Program-made: the position numbers and the translations under genes | The notes under the pieces: model-generated | What the model was told of the DNA's origin: nothing | Databases searched by the model: none | Seen by the model: only the letters and a program-made list of their open reading frames with translations | DNA from: Rhyacophila brunnea | Taxonomy: Eukaryota; Arthropoda; Insecta; Trichoptera; Rhyacophilidae | DNA: 64,000 nucleotides | Reading direction: 5' to 3' | NCBI GenBank assembly: GCA_022495005.1 | Contig: JAGYXB010000204.1 | Location: 248,001 to 312,000 of the forward strand | In this document: positions 22,025-34,755 of the stretch, piece by piece | How positions within the stretch are numbered: position 1 is the stretch's first letter | How the letters are laid out: each line of letters opens with the position of its first letter

Positions 22025-23190
22025 GTAAGTTGATACATGTTCGTGACAATTTATTTGTATATTATTATTTATTTTAATATCAGTGACCTAGTGTTTCTTT
22101 AAAATAACTTAAATTATGGATATTTTTACCTAATGGTTGCATTTTGACCGCTTAAAATACTATATAACGTAAAAAAATAGAAAATTATATTTTAATTCTG
22201 AGCGTCTAGTGCGAGCACTTTGGGCGAGCACTACCGAAATAGTCTATGGTCTCGAACATTTGTAGACGAATGCGTTCGCTCGCTCACAAACCAAACGCAT
22301 GGCACGCAGCTTCATTTAGCAATGCAACGGGTGGCGTCTAGATGTATCTATAGTCTATGGTTCGGACGTATCTGCTAGCACGAACATTCCCGAATTTAAG
22401 CGATATGTCTACCAACCTAAATTTTCGCCGTATTACGAATTTACCAATTATTGTAGATAACTGCCGATAGCCGCCGATGTATAGAATGCCTTCCGTGTTA
22501 ATTTGGATCAATGAAAATAACGTAAACGTGCCAAAGTGCCAACTGTATAGCTGTGCAAGAATACAATAGCAAATTCATTGGTACCATGATGAGAAACATG
22601 AGGGCCACGATCCTCAGTAACGATTAAGAGAAAATATTTAATTTTATCGACATTTATTTTCTACAGAAAATAGCACGTAATAATATTCAAGTCCTTGGTT
22701 GGTATTTCATCCCATTTTTGAATGGGCAAGAATATGTTTATTTAACAACCGTAGATCTTCCACTGCGGGCCTGGATGGACCATAAAAATCCGTAGTCTTG
22801 TAATAATATTCCAGTTCAATTCAGAGAGCGAATGCTGATAAAAAGTAACAGAGCTAGTGGTTTTGTATGCTAATTCAATGGTAATGCTTATAAATATTTT
22901 TATTTATTAAGGATTATATATTGCCAAAAAACATCGACCTTAGTAATTGAGGTAGGGATTTTCAGGCATGTATTATGATCGGTAAATATTTATATAATTT
23001 TATTTCATTTATTTATTGCAAGATTATTCTATACAATAAAAGTTCCTTCATTTCATTTAAGTAGGACTTGCGTCTCACTCCGTCTGTTCATTATTTTACT
23101 GAAGTTATTTACAGTCAATTCTCGTAGTGTGTAAATTTGTAAATATGAGATTGACACGTCTTGTTTACGTCCTATGTCTTTATTTTTATA
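22025..23190. other. No gene seen; possible intron
   Basis: Follows the THAP-like donor. It contains a moderately GC-rich patch (22200-22330) but no recognisable second THAP exon and no repeat match. Confidence 0.3.
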
Positions 23191-23191
23191 T

Positions 23192-23234
23192 CAGGGGTTC
23201 CCAAATTTTTCTATAATACATCGTACCCTTAGAC
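23192..23234 (+). mobile_element. Left end of an older hAT-like element
   Basis: CAGGGGTTCCCAAATTTTTC is a common hAT terminus. Its text continues after the nested elements (24407-24427 and beyond 25019), so two later insertions sit inside it. Its right end was not found. Confidence 0.45.
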
Positions 23235-24398
23235 CAGTGCTCCGCAACCGGTGTGCCGCGAGATGATGCTAGATGTGCCGCGGTGCATTGCTTCCAAAAA
23301 AAACACAAATAATTTTATATATTATACAATACTTACTTAATAGCCAAATTTGTGTACATGGCTGGTAATATATTTGAGCACTTGCATGGACTTAATAAAA
23401 CAATGCAAGGTCAGAATGAAAATATATTGACATGCTCTGATAAATTAGAATGAGTTACGACAAGGATCTCTACAAATTTAGGTACCAAATGACCTACCAG
23501 ACCTCCGTTGAAAACAAACAATTAATTTTGATCGGTCTCAAAAACATTTAACTTTGCTGCAAAAGAAATATCCTCGAATTTCCGAAAAGGCTATCACAGT
23601 TGGGCTCCCATTTACTACGACATATCTAAGTGAAAAAAGTTTTTCAACTCAAATTATAATTAAAAATAATAAGCAGTCTTGTTTGAAACAAGCTCAGTTA
23701 TCACATTAATTAGTTATTATATTATTGAACATGGAAATATGTACATTTAGTTCTTCGTCGTGTGTTATGTAGTTTACATATTTAATTATTTATCAAATAA
23801 AAAAAACATACGTTATGTTATTTTGGTGCATGTCCCCATAAGGGGGGGAAGGTGGACAGGGCTCTAGCCTAGGGATCCAGGCTCAGGGAGGGGCCGGCGT
23901 GGCAGGTCAACCAGATTAGTGAGATAAACACAAATTAAAAATTTGCTCTAATAGTAAAAGAAAGTCGCCTGAGGCACTATTTTACTACGTTGGTATCAAT
24001 ATTTTAAAACATGCGATTGTAGGATACAATTTATTATTATTATGTCAATACTCAACAAATAATTATTCTTAACCCGACAACTACCTAATCATAATTCAAG
24101 TGGATGTATTATTTGATTAATTAAAAAAAATAATTAATCAAATAGTACAATGCATTTTTACCATGAATTGATAGTTAACACTAAAAGAAATCATGTGGAT
24201 GTATTAATAAATACAAAAAATCGTTATACATACCATCAATACCATTAATTATTTTACATCGAACACTATTTAAAAAACGCTATTTTCGAGTATGTGGGGT
24301 CCATGTTTTGGTGTATAAATTGTTTTGCGTGTGGTGTGCGGCGGAATTCTGGGAAGACCTTTAGTGTGCCGTGGGTGAGAAAAGGTTTCAGAGCACTG
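23235..24398 (+). mobile_element. hAT element remnant with near-perfect 8 bp target duplication
   Basis: Ends CAGTGCTCCGCAACCGGTGT and '...gtttcagagcactg'. Flanks are CCTTAGAC (23227-23234) and CCCTAGAC (24399-24406), one mismatch. The interior keeps two plus-strand pieces of a ZBED-type transposase: MQGQNENILTCSDKL near 23402 and FTTTYLSEKSFSTQ near 23610. The middle of the gene is deleted. It is the same family as the element at 61493, sharing both coding pieces and terminal text. A GC-rich block at 23840-24060 is also shared with 48020-48250 and 62130-62215. Confidence 0.85.
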
Positions 24399-24435
24399 CC
24401 CTAGACGATGTATTTGATCAATGCGCACCGCACAC

Positions 24436-25018
24436 CAGTGGCGAGGAGTGGAAGTAGGGTTTTAAAAATCGACATTATTAAATGGTGCACACTAAACTTT
24501 GTCAGTCATACTTATGTGTTTTCATTGAACTAAGAATACGATTATATTTACAGATGGAGCCGGTTAGTTTTCAAAAATCAAATAATTAATATCCAAACCA
24601 TAATAGTTCAAGTATGCTACGGGCGATCCGACAAAAATAGTGCATACGTTTTCAGTCATACTTATTTGTTTCCGTTAAATTATGAAAACATATTACATAT
24701 GGTGTTGGTTAGTTTTTTAAAATTCATTAAGCCCTTCCTTTACCAAACCATAATCAATAAAAATATTCTTCTATCTATAAAATATCTAAAAGTATGTACG
24801 GTTTAATTGCACCATTTTATATATTTTATAGGTAAACAAATATTTTTATACTATTATCATTCTATTATAACATAGATTAGGCAGGGTTTAATTGAATTTT
24901 AAAAACTAACAAACACTATCTACACATTGTAGTCTTAGTTCAATAAAAATAAATACGTTTGACTGACAAAAAGTGTGCAATATTTATGTCGGATATTAAC
25001 AGCCTACCTCCACCACTA
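24436..25018 (+). mobile_element. Long-arm element family K, most complete copy
   Basis: Opens CAGTGGCGAGGAGTGGAAGT and closes '...cctacctccaccacta'. Flanking octamers CCGCACAC and GCGCACAC differ at one base, which suggests a hAT-type 8 bp target duplication. The left arm holds two ~155 bp iterations ('cgacattattaaatggtgca' at 24471, 'ccgacaaaaatagtgcatac' at 24630). The right arm is their inverted complement ('gtgtgcaatatttatgtcgg' at 24973). No coding sequence. Confidence 0.65.
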
Positions 25019-25249
25019 GCGCACACCTCTACAAAAATAATACATTTTAACTTTTAGCTGTCGCCCAAAAAAAACCTCAAAAATCCAAAGTCTCTTTTCT
25101 TAATTTTTTTCCGTTATCAATTTTCAAATCTATTTATAGTGTTAACCATAAATGTTAACAGTGAATATAATATTATATTTAGTAATAACATCTAGAATCT
25201 TTCTTCAATTCTATTTTTTTCCCTCATCGTAGCCTCTGGGGGTGGGTGC

Positions 25250-25550
25250 ACCGGTTATATGTAAATTGTACGCTTTAAATTTCGCCGTAGCATAGTTCAC
25301 CGTGAGCTATCTTACCGGAAAGAGATGGCCGTATAGCATTGACATCAAAAAATTACGGGTTGTTCGTGGAACATTTAAGACAGTAATGTTCCAATTTATT
25401 AGATTCAATAAGAACATTGATTTGATATTGATTTTTATTAAATATCTAATAATAACGCTGTCATTACTATCAGATTTGTATGGCTTGATACTAGAAGATA
25501 CGAGCATCTACCAAATTTTTATAAAAATAATATCTACGGCATGATTTGTG
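25250..25550 (+). repeat. Dispersed repeat family L, copy 1 (left part)
   Basis: 'aaattgtacg...ttcgccgtagcatagttcac' then 'aaagagatggccgtatagca' and 'agacagtaatgttccaattt', shared with 36076-36490 and 57710-58350. The open frames over it on both strands are incidental. Confidence 0.7.
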
Positions 25551-26163
25551 TGCTTTAGTATATAATATGTAGTTTCTTCTAGATATGAGGGAGGATTAAG
25601 ATTACATAACGATATACTTAACACTATTTTTATGTATTAGGTTAATTGGTACGATTATGAGAATCTTATTTACACCTTGGTTGATATTCCACTATTATTA
25701 TTCTCTGTTGTGTTAATTTTTGGAGAATTATTTGACCATGTTTATTTAAACTATTTCTTCAGTTGCGTGAAAAGATTGTGTAGACTGAATATATAATAAT
25801 ATGATAAAAACTATATTCTCCACAAAAACAGAGTTTAATCAATCGTCAAACCAACAATCAGTGAAAGCGATCTGTTTTACCGGACCTACTTTGTCATAAT
25901 ATTATGATATTAGAAATGTACAGGTATCCTGTTGTTTTTCTACTAATCTCAAATAAATCCATGACTTTCCTAAGATGTATTGAGCTCTTTACCCAGGCCT
26001 AGACATGGTGGAAGTACTCACTAGTACGACGTGTCTTGCTTACTCGAAATGTAAATAAAATATTTCGTATCGCCTGTAAAATCATACTAATTAAATTTAA
26101 ATTATATTTACTATACTTACATCTGATAGAGTTTTGCTCTTTTCTGCGGGGTCTACAATAATT
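25551..26163. other. No gene seen
   Basis: AT-rich, without supported features. Confidence 0.4.
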
Positions 26164-26325
26164 TAGGGGTTCCCAACCTTATTTTTATCCGAGCACATTT
26201 TTTCCCCTATGAAACTTACATATTATATTTTTTGACAAATAAATATAAGATCAATTTAAAACATTCTTAAATACTTATAAAAAAACAGATACAAAATATG
26301 TAATATGTTTTTTTATTTATTCACT
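26164..26325 (+). mobile_element. Possible left end of a hAT-like element
   Basis: 'taggggttcccaaccttatt' resembles the terminus at 23192. The following AT-rich text is interrupted by the minisatellite element at 26326. Confidence 0.35.
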
Positions 26326-27466
26326 AGCTGAAGTACCTGGCTTCGCACAGGGTCGCTTCGTGGTAATATTTATCTTAGATATTTAAAAAATAATAAGAGG
26401 TAATTATTTATCTGTGTAATACAATATGGCAATATGAAAATAATTCTAATAGGAGTAAAGGTCAAACAAAAGAGCACTAAATTAAAATCGAATCCAAAAT
26501 ATGCAAACGTTATTAATGTTATTAATATGTAGTAAAAAAAAATCTAAAATGGATGGAACAAACAAACAACAAACGTTGTATTTTATACGATACTAATTTA
26601 GAAACCTTCGCAGGTGTACGCACAACAACTGACAAAAGTTTCATCGCAATCGGATTAATGGTATAGGAACGCATACGAATAGAAGAAGAAGATGATTTTC
26701 TAATTCAGAAATCTTCGTGGGCATGCGCACGACAACTCACCAAAGCATCATTGCAATCGGATCAATGGTATAGGAACGCATACGAATAGAAGAAGAAGAT
26801 AGTTGTACTAATTCAGAAACCTTCGCAGGCGTGCGCACAATAACTGGTCAAAATTTCATCGCAATCGGATGAATGGTATAGGAACCATACGAATAAAAGA
26901 AGATATAATGAAGAAGAAGATGGTTGTACTAATTCAGAAACCTTCGCGGGTGTTGGCACAACCACTAACGAAAGTTACATCGCAATCGTATGGATGGTAT
27001 AGGAACCATACGAATAAAAGAAGATATAATGAAGAAGAAGAATAAGATGGTTTTTCTGATTTAGAAACGTGTGGGCGTACAATAACTGACGAAAATTTCG
27101 TCGCAATCGGATGAATGGTATAGGAACCATACTAATAATAGAAAATAGAATGAAGAAGAAGAAGAAGATGGTGATTTTTCTAATTCAAAAACCTTTGCGG
27201 GTGTGCATACAGCCACTTACCAAAATGTTATCGCAATCGAATGAATGGTATATGAACGCATATGGGACAGACAGAAAGACAGACAGACAGACAGGCATGC
27301 AGACAGACAGACATTCATTTTTATATATAAGATATAGCCTATACTCTTTGCGCAAGTGCAAGCAATAAGTTGACAAAGTTTTATCGCAATCGGATGAACG
27401 GTTTGGCAGCGCATAAAATACGAACAAACAAACAAATATTGATTTTTATATTATAGAAGATACTAG
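26326..27466 (+). mobile_element. Minisatellite-bearing dispersed element, copy A
   Basis: The head 'actagctgaagtacctggct' is followed by about 250 bp of unique AT-rich text. Then come six tandem monomers of about 107-130 bp, each carrying 'cagaaaccttcgc.ggtgt', 'cgcaatcggatgaatggtat' and an (AAG/GAA)n tract (marker words near 26645, 26753, 26861, 26981, 27101 and 27231). Then an (ACAG)n tract at 27270-27310, and a terminal segment with one more diverged unit ending 'acaaacaaacaaatattgat'. There is no coding region; frames here are by-products of the repeats. The end style resembles RTE-like 3' ends, but the class is not settled. Confidence 0.8.
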
Positions 27467-28727
27467 CTGAAGTACCCGGCTTCGCACAGGGTCGCTTCGT
27501 GGTTATATTTATCTTAGATGTTTAAAAAATAATAAGAGGTAATTATTTTTTTAATATTAAAATATCTGTGTTATACAATATGGCAATATGAAAATAATTC
27601 TAATAGGAGTAAAGGTCAAACAAAAGACCACTAAATTAAAATCGAATCCAAAATATGCAAACGTTATTAATGTTATTAATATGACATATTGTATGTGTAG
27701 TACATATACGTATATAGTACGGACATATGTAGTAAAAAAAATCAAAATTGCATGGAACAAACAAACCATGAACGTTGTATTTTATATAATACTAATTAAG
27801 AAACCTTCGCAGGTGTGCGCACAACAACTGACAAAAGTTTCATCGCAATCGGATGAATGTTATAGGAACGCATACGAATAGAAGAATATAGAATGATGAT
27901 GAAGAAGAAGAAGAAGATTGTTGTACTTATTCAGAAACCTTTGCGGGTGTTATCACAACAACTAACGAAGGTTTCATCGCAATCGGAAGAATGGTATAGG
28001 AACCATACGAATAAAAGAAGATATAATGAAAAAGAAGAAGATGATGGTTGTACTAATTCAGAAACCTTCGCAGGTGTTGGCACAACCACTAACGAAAGTT
28101 TCATCGCAATCGGATGAATGGTATAGGGACCATACAAATAAAAGAAGATAGAATGATGATGAAGAAGAAGAAGAAGAATAAGAAGAAGAAGAAGATGGTT
28201 GTACTTATTCAGAAACCTTTGCGGGTGTTACCACAACAACTGACGAAGGTTTCATCGCAATCGTATGAATGGTATAGGAACCATACAAATAAAAGAACAT
28301 ATAATGAAGAAGAAGAAGAAGAAGATGGTTTTTCTAATTTAAAAACCTTTGCAGGTGTGCGTACAATAACTGACGAAAGATTGTCGCAATCGGATGAATG
28401 GTATAGGAGCCATACGAATAAAAGAAAATAGAATGATGAAGAAGAAGAACATGATGATTTTTATAATTCAGAAACTTTTGCGGATGTGCATACAACGACT
28501 TACCAAAATTTCATCGCAATCGGATGAATGGTATAGGAACGCATACGGGACAGACAGACAGACAGACATTCATTTTTATATATAAGATATAGCCTATACT
28601 CTTCACGGAAGTGCAAGCAATAAGTTAACAAAGTTTTATTGCAATCGGATGAACGGTATGGCAGTGCATACAATACGAACAAACAAACAAACAAACATAG
28701 AAATATTAATTTTTATATATTAGATAT
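27467..28727 (+). mobile_element. Minisatellite-bearing dispersed element, copy B, head-to-tail with copy A
   Basis: Begins 'actagctgaagtacccggct' directly after copy A and repeats its whole plan: unique region (with an extra segment near 27680-27730), six monomers spaced about 125-152 bp (markers near 27843, 27978, 28103, 28255, 28384 and 28513), (ACAG)n at 28548, and an (ACAA)n end at 28675. Longer (GAA)n tracts (28157-28197, 28303-28325) show local slippage. Confidence 0.8.
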
Positions 28728-31222
28728 ATTATGATCGTCGTAAGTTTCGTGATCTGTTCTTAAATTTTATTGTGGTCATTAAAGTCGTAAATTTTCCTAA
28801 TTATTCAGATATTTTTTGTATAATGTGATAAATATATTAATTGTAATAGATTATTTTGAAAATAGGTCGCAAAAATAAAATTGATTTATCAGATTATCGT
28901 CTAAATCACTCTGATCCAGAGGTGAAACGACATATTTACATCTGCATTTATTTTCCTACGTGTGACGCAATACAAAATATATTTTTTTTCATGCTTTTTT
29001 CTACGAACACATTAGTTCAAAAAATTATTTTTTAAATTTTACGATGTCAGTAGAATTTTATCATTATTGTTGGCTTTGATTCAAAAATTCATTATATGCT
29101 TATAAGTGCAAAGCTTGGTTCTATCCTGAATATTAAGGTAAGCTACTGTGCATCTATATGGTCATATTTATAATTTAATAAGTAATATTGTATCAGTGGC
29201 ACGATGTTATTTTCAGGCACAATAAATAATGTTTTATTGAATAAGTTGTTACAGTTAAAACCTGCTCTGTCATAAAAAATTAAATACCATGATATGGTAT
29301 GTAGAAGTCCCCGTTGTGGGAGTCATGGTGTTGTGGTTGATGAAGTCGTCAGAAGGACAGATGCGAAGTCGAGAAATAAATCAAATAGATTTTAATGATA
29401 ATGTTAAATTTAAGTTTGCAAACTATTAATCATTATTGGTACTTATCTTGGATACTTTCATGGTATCTCTACGAACCTAATGACATGTAGCTTTCTAGCT
29501 TTAATTACCTAAGGTTATGGAGTCTATACTAACGCAGTCGAACCATTTCGGCTTTGTTTCCCAATTTTTCTTATTTCTGCGGGTCACTTTTCATAAAAAT
29601 ATTTGTGAGCTGCGTTTCATCAACTTTGCAACCATAAAATATTGCATTATTATTAGCTCCACCAATAGGTGATTAAAGTCCTGAGTTGTACTTTGTTCGT
29701 CAGACACCATTTTCTTATATGACTAAAAAAATCATTAGTATTTTCCTCTTGAACAATAAATATATCATGAGTTTTTCATTGTTTTTGAAGAGTGTCAATT
29801 ATATCTATATTCAATAATGCGGTCTTTCTTCTAAGGTGTCTTGAATGGAAGTATTTGTATTAACCATGTATAAGTAGTGTGATATTTTCCCTTAACTTTG
29901 TTTTGTCGAAACCTGCGCTATTAGGAAATGGATTCTCTCAATAAGGCGGCGCCTGTCCATTCTGCAGTCTGTTGTCGACAAATTGGCTGAATTACGAATG
30001 TCCTCCGAATGAATTTCGGTGTAATGCTTACAGAATTCGGCACGTTGATGAAACATTTGATTGCGGGTACCGCAAACGAGCTGTATACATTATACAACAT
30101 ACGCTACAAAGAGTCAATACTTTGAAGTAACGTTGATTCTCACTGTTTCACTGATACTCAGTTATCTAATTTGATATCAATACACTTGTTTTTACCGATG
30201 AAACAATACCAGTACAAGACATACGGATTCTTTCCTTGTGATAATGACAATCAAAAGAATATTTTTCTGCCAAGATCATTCATAACTCTGCGGGCTTCAT
30301 GATACGCAGAACGGATATGATGTTTCATTCAGTTGTGTATCGTGCGATTAACCTGTTATTTTTTTAAACTATATAATGTTTATGAATATGTTAAATAGGT
30401 TAAATTTATTTTTAATTGTTTTATTATTTTATTGTTATATTTACCTTTTCTTCTTCTTTCGTGTTTTATATTGGTTAGTTAAGTATTTGCATTCATTTCA
30501 TGACTAATTATAATTGTATTATGTATTATGGCGCATTGGCCAATTTATATAATGTCATAATATCTTATTAAATAAATAAATACATTTTAATACTTTCGTA
30601 CCGATATTTTTTTCCCATGCAGTACCGACAGTATACTACCGTAATATTACATGTTGGGCACAACGCAGAAGTCTGATAATAGTATAATGACGTAAGAGAC
30701 TAATTATCATGATAATGCCCGTAGCAATATTTTTCTTTCAAAATACTATCCCTAGAAACAAGAATGTGATAAACGAAAGAAAGTATCGATAATCGGCACG
30801 GGTAATTATTATATACAAATTAATATCAATACTCTAAATTAATATGGTAGCACAAAGTATCAATAGTAGGTACTTACGAATATATTGTCGGTTCTCTCGA
30901 CAATATCATTGTTCCGGTATTGCTAGTAAAATATCGAATATCTAATATTATTGATCACATCTCTAATTATCGGATGTCCAATCCAACGCGGTTTACATTC
31001 TATGGACCTTGTTTCACGGGCTGATGGTGGATGAATATACCTATCAGAATTAATCATGTAATGGGAACTGTTATGTGACTGCAAACAAAGAATGACACAA
31101 ATTACGAGGTTTCAATTGAATGAGATATAATTTTACGAAGGTACAAAAAGTATTCAATAGGTAACTTTAATTTTTACTCATTAAAATCAAATCCGCACTA
31201 GTGTTGGTGGTGGTGGAGGGCA
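28728..31222. other. No confident gene; possible decayed element coding
   Basis: AT-rich. A hAT-like terminal phrase ('gtttcccaatttttc...tgcgggtcac') lies at 29559-29590. The minus strand of about 29930-30100 gives a short coding-like run (FHQRAEFCKHYTEIHSEDIR), and the plus strand at 29291-29430 has a 47-codon frame. Neither could be assigned. Confidence 0.3.
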
Positions 31223-31450
31223 GCAGTGGCGATTACAAGAAGTAAGCTTTGGAAATTCGACATAAATAGTACATATTATTATTAAACTTTGTCAGTCATA
31301 CTTATTTGAACTACAACTTGAAGATAGTTTTGGTAAGTTTTTAAAAATCAATTAAACCATGCTTAAAGCAAACTATAATAGATAATTATAAGGTAAAAAT
31401 GTTCTTCTCAATCAAATATGTAAAAATATAAATATGTTTATAACTTCAAT
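31223..31450 (+). repeat. Long-arm element family K, copy 3 (left part)
   Basis: 'cagtggcgatta', then 'attcgacataaatagtacat', 'ctttgtcagtcatacttatt' and 'aaaaatcaattaaaccatgc' match the left arm of the copy at 24436. Confidence 0.65.
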
Positions 31451-33154
31451 GTTGTTTTGAAATACTTACCGCCGATTGGCAACAAATGTTGACTAATTAA
31501 AGAATGAATGCAAATATATCTGAAGCATATAAATATTATTATAGTTAAAATAAAAAAAATTATTATCTTTTTTTCTTTTTTTTTTACATTAAATACATAC
31601 GTTTATATAGAGGCCCTTAGTGCGGCCCTGATTAAAATAATAGGTAAATTTAGAATTATTATACATTAAATCGTATACCTACAAGTGTCTTACTATACAC
31701 AAATAGTTATATAATATTATATAGGTAATGAAACATGAAGGGTATTTTGTTCTTTACGTAACTTTCCCAATTGAAGAAGAAAATTCTTGTTTAGTTCCCA
31801 GTAACTAAAAACTAATTTAGTTACTGGGAACTAGACATCGATGACAAAACCTCATGTGATATTATCGCCAGATTGTACATAAGTAAATTTATTTTGTGTA
31901 TTTAATTATGTATATAATTACTTTTTGTGTATCGATATGTTTGTGGCCGAGTTCAAATTGGATCGGGAGCGCGCCTGCGTTGTTGGGAACCTCTGGTCAA
32001 TTCGCGCAGACTGGTCTGGATGAAACGCATCCACATGACATACGACAGAATGTGTTTCGATAAAACGTAATCTGATCTCACACATCTCCTGTTCGAATGT
32101 TAATTAGTATTCATGCAGGGGATCAAAATATTTCTCATACATATAGTGGGTAGGTACTATTAGGGTTCTTTGGAATTGCATGGTTAATTTCTATCAATCG
32201 CAAACGTTTGTCGGGGTAGTCATCAAAAATTTATACCTGCAATTTGGATGGTAAACACAAATATATTTTTTTGGTGTCATTAAAAATTTACAAACCGAAT
32301 TTTAAACATGCATTCTCATTAACAAAGCCACGAAATATTAATGTTTTTGAGATTTTGACGCCATCCCGTAACAAACCAACAACTAACTATAGATGAAAAT
32401 TTTAAAATTACATACAACATTCCAGTAGGTAGTAAAATATTGAACAATGCATTTTTGCCAAAAAATATTTCTTAATTTTATTGATGTTTACTCGTATTTC
32501 GAAAGACATTTTTCTTTATAAATCGTGTTTGTTACATAATATATCGCATTCTATTTTTTTTATTCGTTTATATTTTAAATATTGAAATAATCAAAATTTA
32601 TGAGGACCTACTCTTTTACTATCCTATCTACCATTATACTTGAGGCACTGTTATTAAAACTAATATTTGAATATTGTCCGTAAGTTTGAAAAAGTTTATC
32701 ACACCTGAACATAGACTATACTAATACTTATATTCATACTATAGGTATACTTTGGATGTGACCAACCGACGTATTTACATATTTGTATAGTTACATATTA
32801 TTATGCGTAGTTAATTTTATAATGTTATAATTACCTACATTCGGTTAATAAAATGTACACGTGGGTTATATCTACTAAGTTGTGTGTCATATACATACCA
32901 CTAATAAGTAGGTACTAGGTATGTGTAATGGCATATTTATTTTATTATAGTAGTTTTTTTAATTTCCCCGATATCTCGAGAATTCTTTTCTGCTAATCCC
33001 GGAATTCAAAATTTCATCATTCCGGGAAATCCCGAATCTCGAGATTGAGACTTTCTTTGGAAATACCCAACTCTAGCTACTTGCTACTGGCATGCCCTTA
33101 CAGATACGTATAGGATTATCGGATATCGTATATGAATACCCAGGCCCTATATAG
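31451..33154. other. No gene seen; one perfect hairpin
   Basis: AT-rich with a GC-richer patch at 31955-32110 whose minus strand is open for about 45 codons without recognisable family. The hairpin at 31792-31833 is listed separately. Confidence 0.35.
31792..31833. other. Perfect 18 bp stem hairpin
   Basis: TAGTTCCCAGTAACTAAA (31792-31809) and its exact complement (31816-31833) enclose the 6-base loop AACTAA. Confidence 0.8.
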
Positions 33155-33162
33155 GTATACGG

Positions 33163-34057
33163 CAGTGGCGAAGGGTGACTTTTGGAAACAGGTAGGCTGT
33201 GGAGAAAGCACACTTGTTAGATGTATTTACGGGAAATAAGAAGATAATCTGACATAACTACTGATGAATGGTACACAATAGGTACACAAAAACCGATGTA
33301 ATTTCAAAAGCTCACTGGTGGTATAAAATTAAGCAATTAATTTGAATTATGTATTTTTTAAATATAAACGCAAGATATATTGCAAATATCCGTTGTTGTG
33401 AATCTGTTTCATAACAATTTATAATTTAACCCGTAAACTAGACCTTTTAAAATACTACTATATTTAAAACACAGACTTAGATACAATATCAGATTTCAAC
33501 TTACATAATTGGCCAAATAAATTTATTATCTTAGTCTATGAATAAACTAACTGACAAATAAAAATCACGAGATAAATTATTTATTATTTTTAACAGCAAT
33601 CAATATTTATATGTGATTGAATCCCTAGAAATTATTTTTTTTTAAATTATCTTATAAAGTATTTTGAATAATTGTGCACTTACGTAATATGTAAGCGTAA
33701 GCGCTCCTTAAATAGCTTACCAATGTATATGGGCCGCCGCAGACGTCTTGAAATTATGAGAAACAAGCTTCATATAAAAAAAGTTTTCGATTCACGCGAA
33801 CGTAATCCATACAATATAAAGCGAAACGAGATGTCGCTTGTTTTTTTAAACCTTCGAGACATGCCATAAATGGTGGTTATTGAAATAGTGGAAAAGATCG
33901 TAAAATTATTATGACAATTATACGATAGATGTCGTTGGGCATATTGAATATATTATTATGTGATTATATTATTCAATATGTCAATATTAAATTAAAAAAT
34001 ATTTTTCTTATGAAGGTAGGCTTTAAATAATCGCCTAGTATGGAGTCTTCGCCACTG
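33163..34057 (+). mobile_element. Non-autonomous hAT MITE with 8 bp target duplication
   Basis: Flanked by GTATACGG (33155-33162, 34058-34065). Ends CAGTGGCGAAGGGTGACTTT and '...ggagtcttcgccactg' are inverted over about 12 bases. The 65-codon frame at 33672 lies inside and shows no transposase motif. A diverged sister copy starts at about 34756. Confidence 0.9.
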
Positions 34058-34755
34058 GTATACGGGTATTTTTTTTAAATAAACAATACTAGACTAGAAA
34101 CTAGTTAAGTACCATATCATACCAAAAAATCTTTTTTATTTATTAGACTTATAATATTATATATGTATTATTAGTAGATAATTAATGGCATTATTGATTT
34201 GTAATTATCTTTTGATTTTTAAATTGCCTTTGTTATTTTTCATGTCTGTATTTTTCCCTTTGTGTTAAATTCTTATCCAGAATTTTATAGTTTACAATAA
34301 TAGTTTTCATTTACAAGAATGTATTGGACAATTTATTTTTTAAATGTTGTCATATTGTCCAGCTATTTATGACATATGTTGATATTATTTAAAATTGTTT
34401 TGAATTTCCAGTTCGCATTGTGTATACTTTGGTTTTCTTTTTTTGCATGTCATTTTAACTTTGAATCAAATCAAACAAACACAAAGTTCGTAGAAATTGA
34501 TCATCGATTTCAATAACAGCAATATGCTAATTTATTAACTACAATTATTATTATATTGAAATCTTTAAATTATTTTTTTAACATATTTTGTATCTCAATT
34601 ACCTATCACATTAATTATTATCTGTCTTAATTCACACCTTGAGTCTGTTCGTATCAGATACAGGCAATTATTTAAAAAAAAAATATCCGTAAGTAGGTAG
34701 TACATTAACTTAAAGTTGTCTGGTTCGTATAATATGTTAATCTTTCCAATACCGC

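Noticed and set aside
24111..24143. 13 bp AT-only palindrome
   Set aside because: Low-complexity inverted repeats of this kind are expected by chance in DNA this AT-rich.
26590..28600. Tandem ~110-150 bp units considered as a CRISPR-like array
   Set aside because: Units diverge along their whole length, there are no unique spacers between identical short repeats, and the DNA is of animal type. It is a minisatellite inside a dispersed element.
27111..28694. Several short open frames on both strands
   Set aside because: All are translations of the minisatellite and (GAA)n/(ACAG)n tracts, with no independent coding support.
33672..33869. 65-codon frame as a gene
   Set aside because: It lies inside a hAT MITE, the sister copy does not preserve it, and no motif is recognised.
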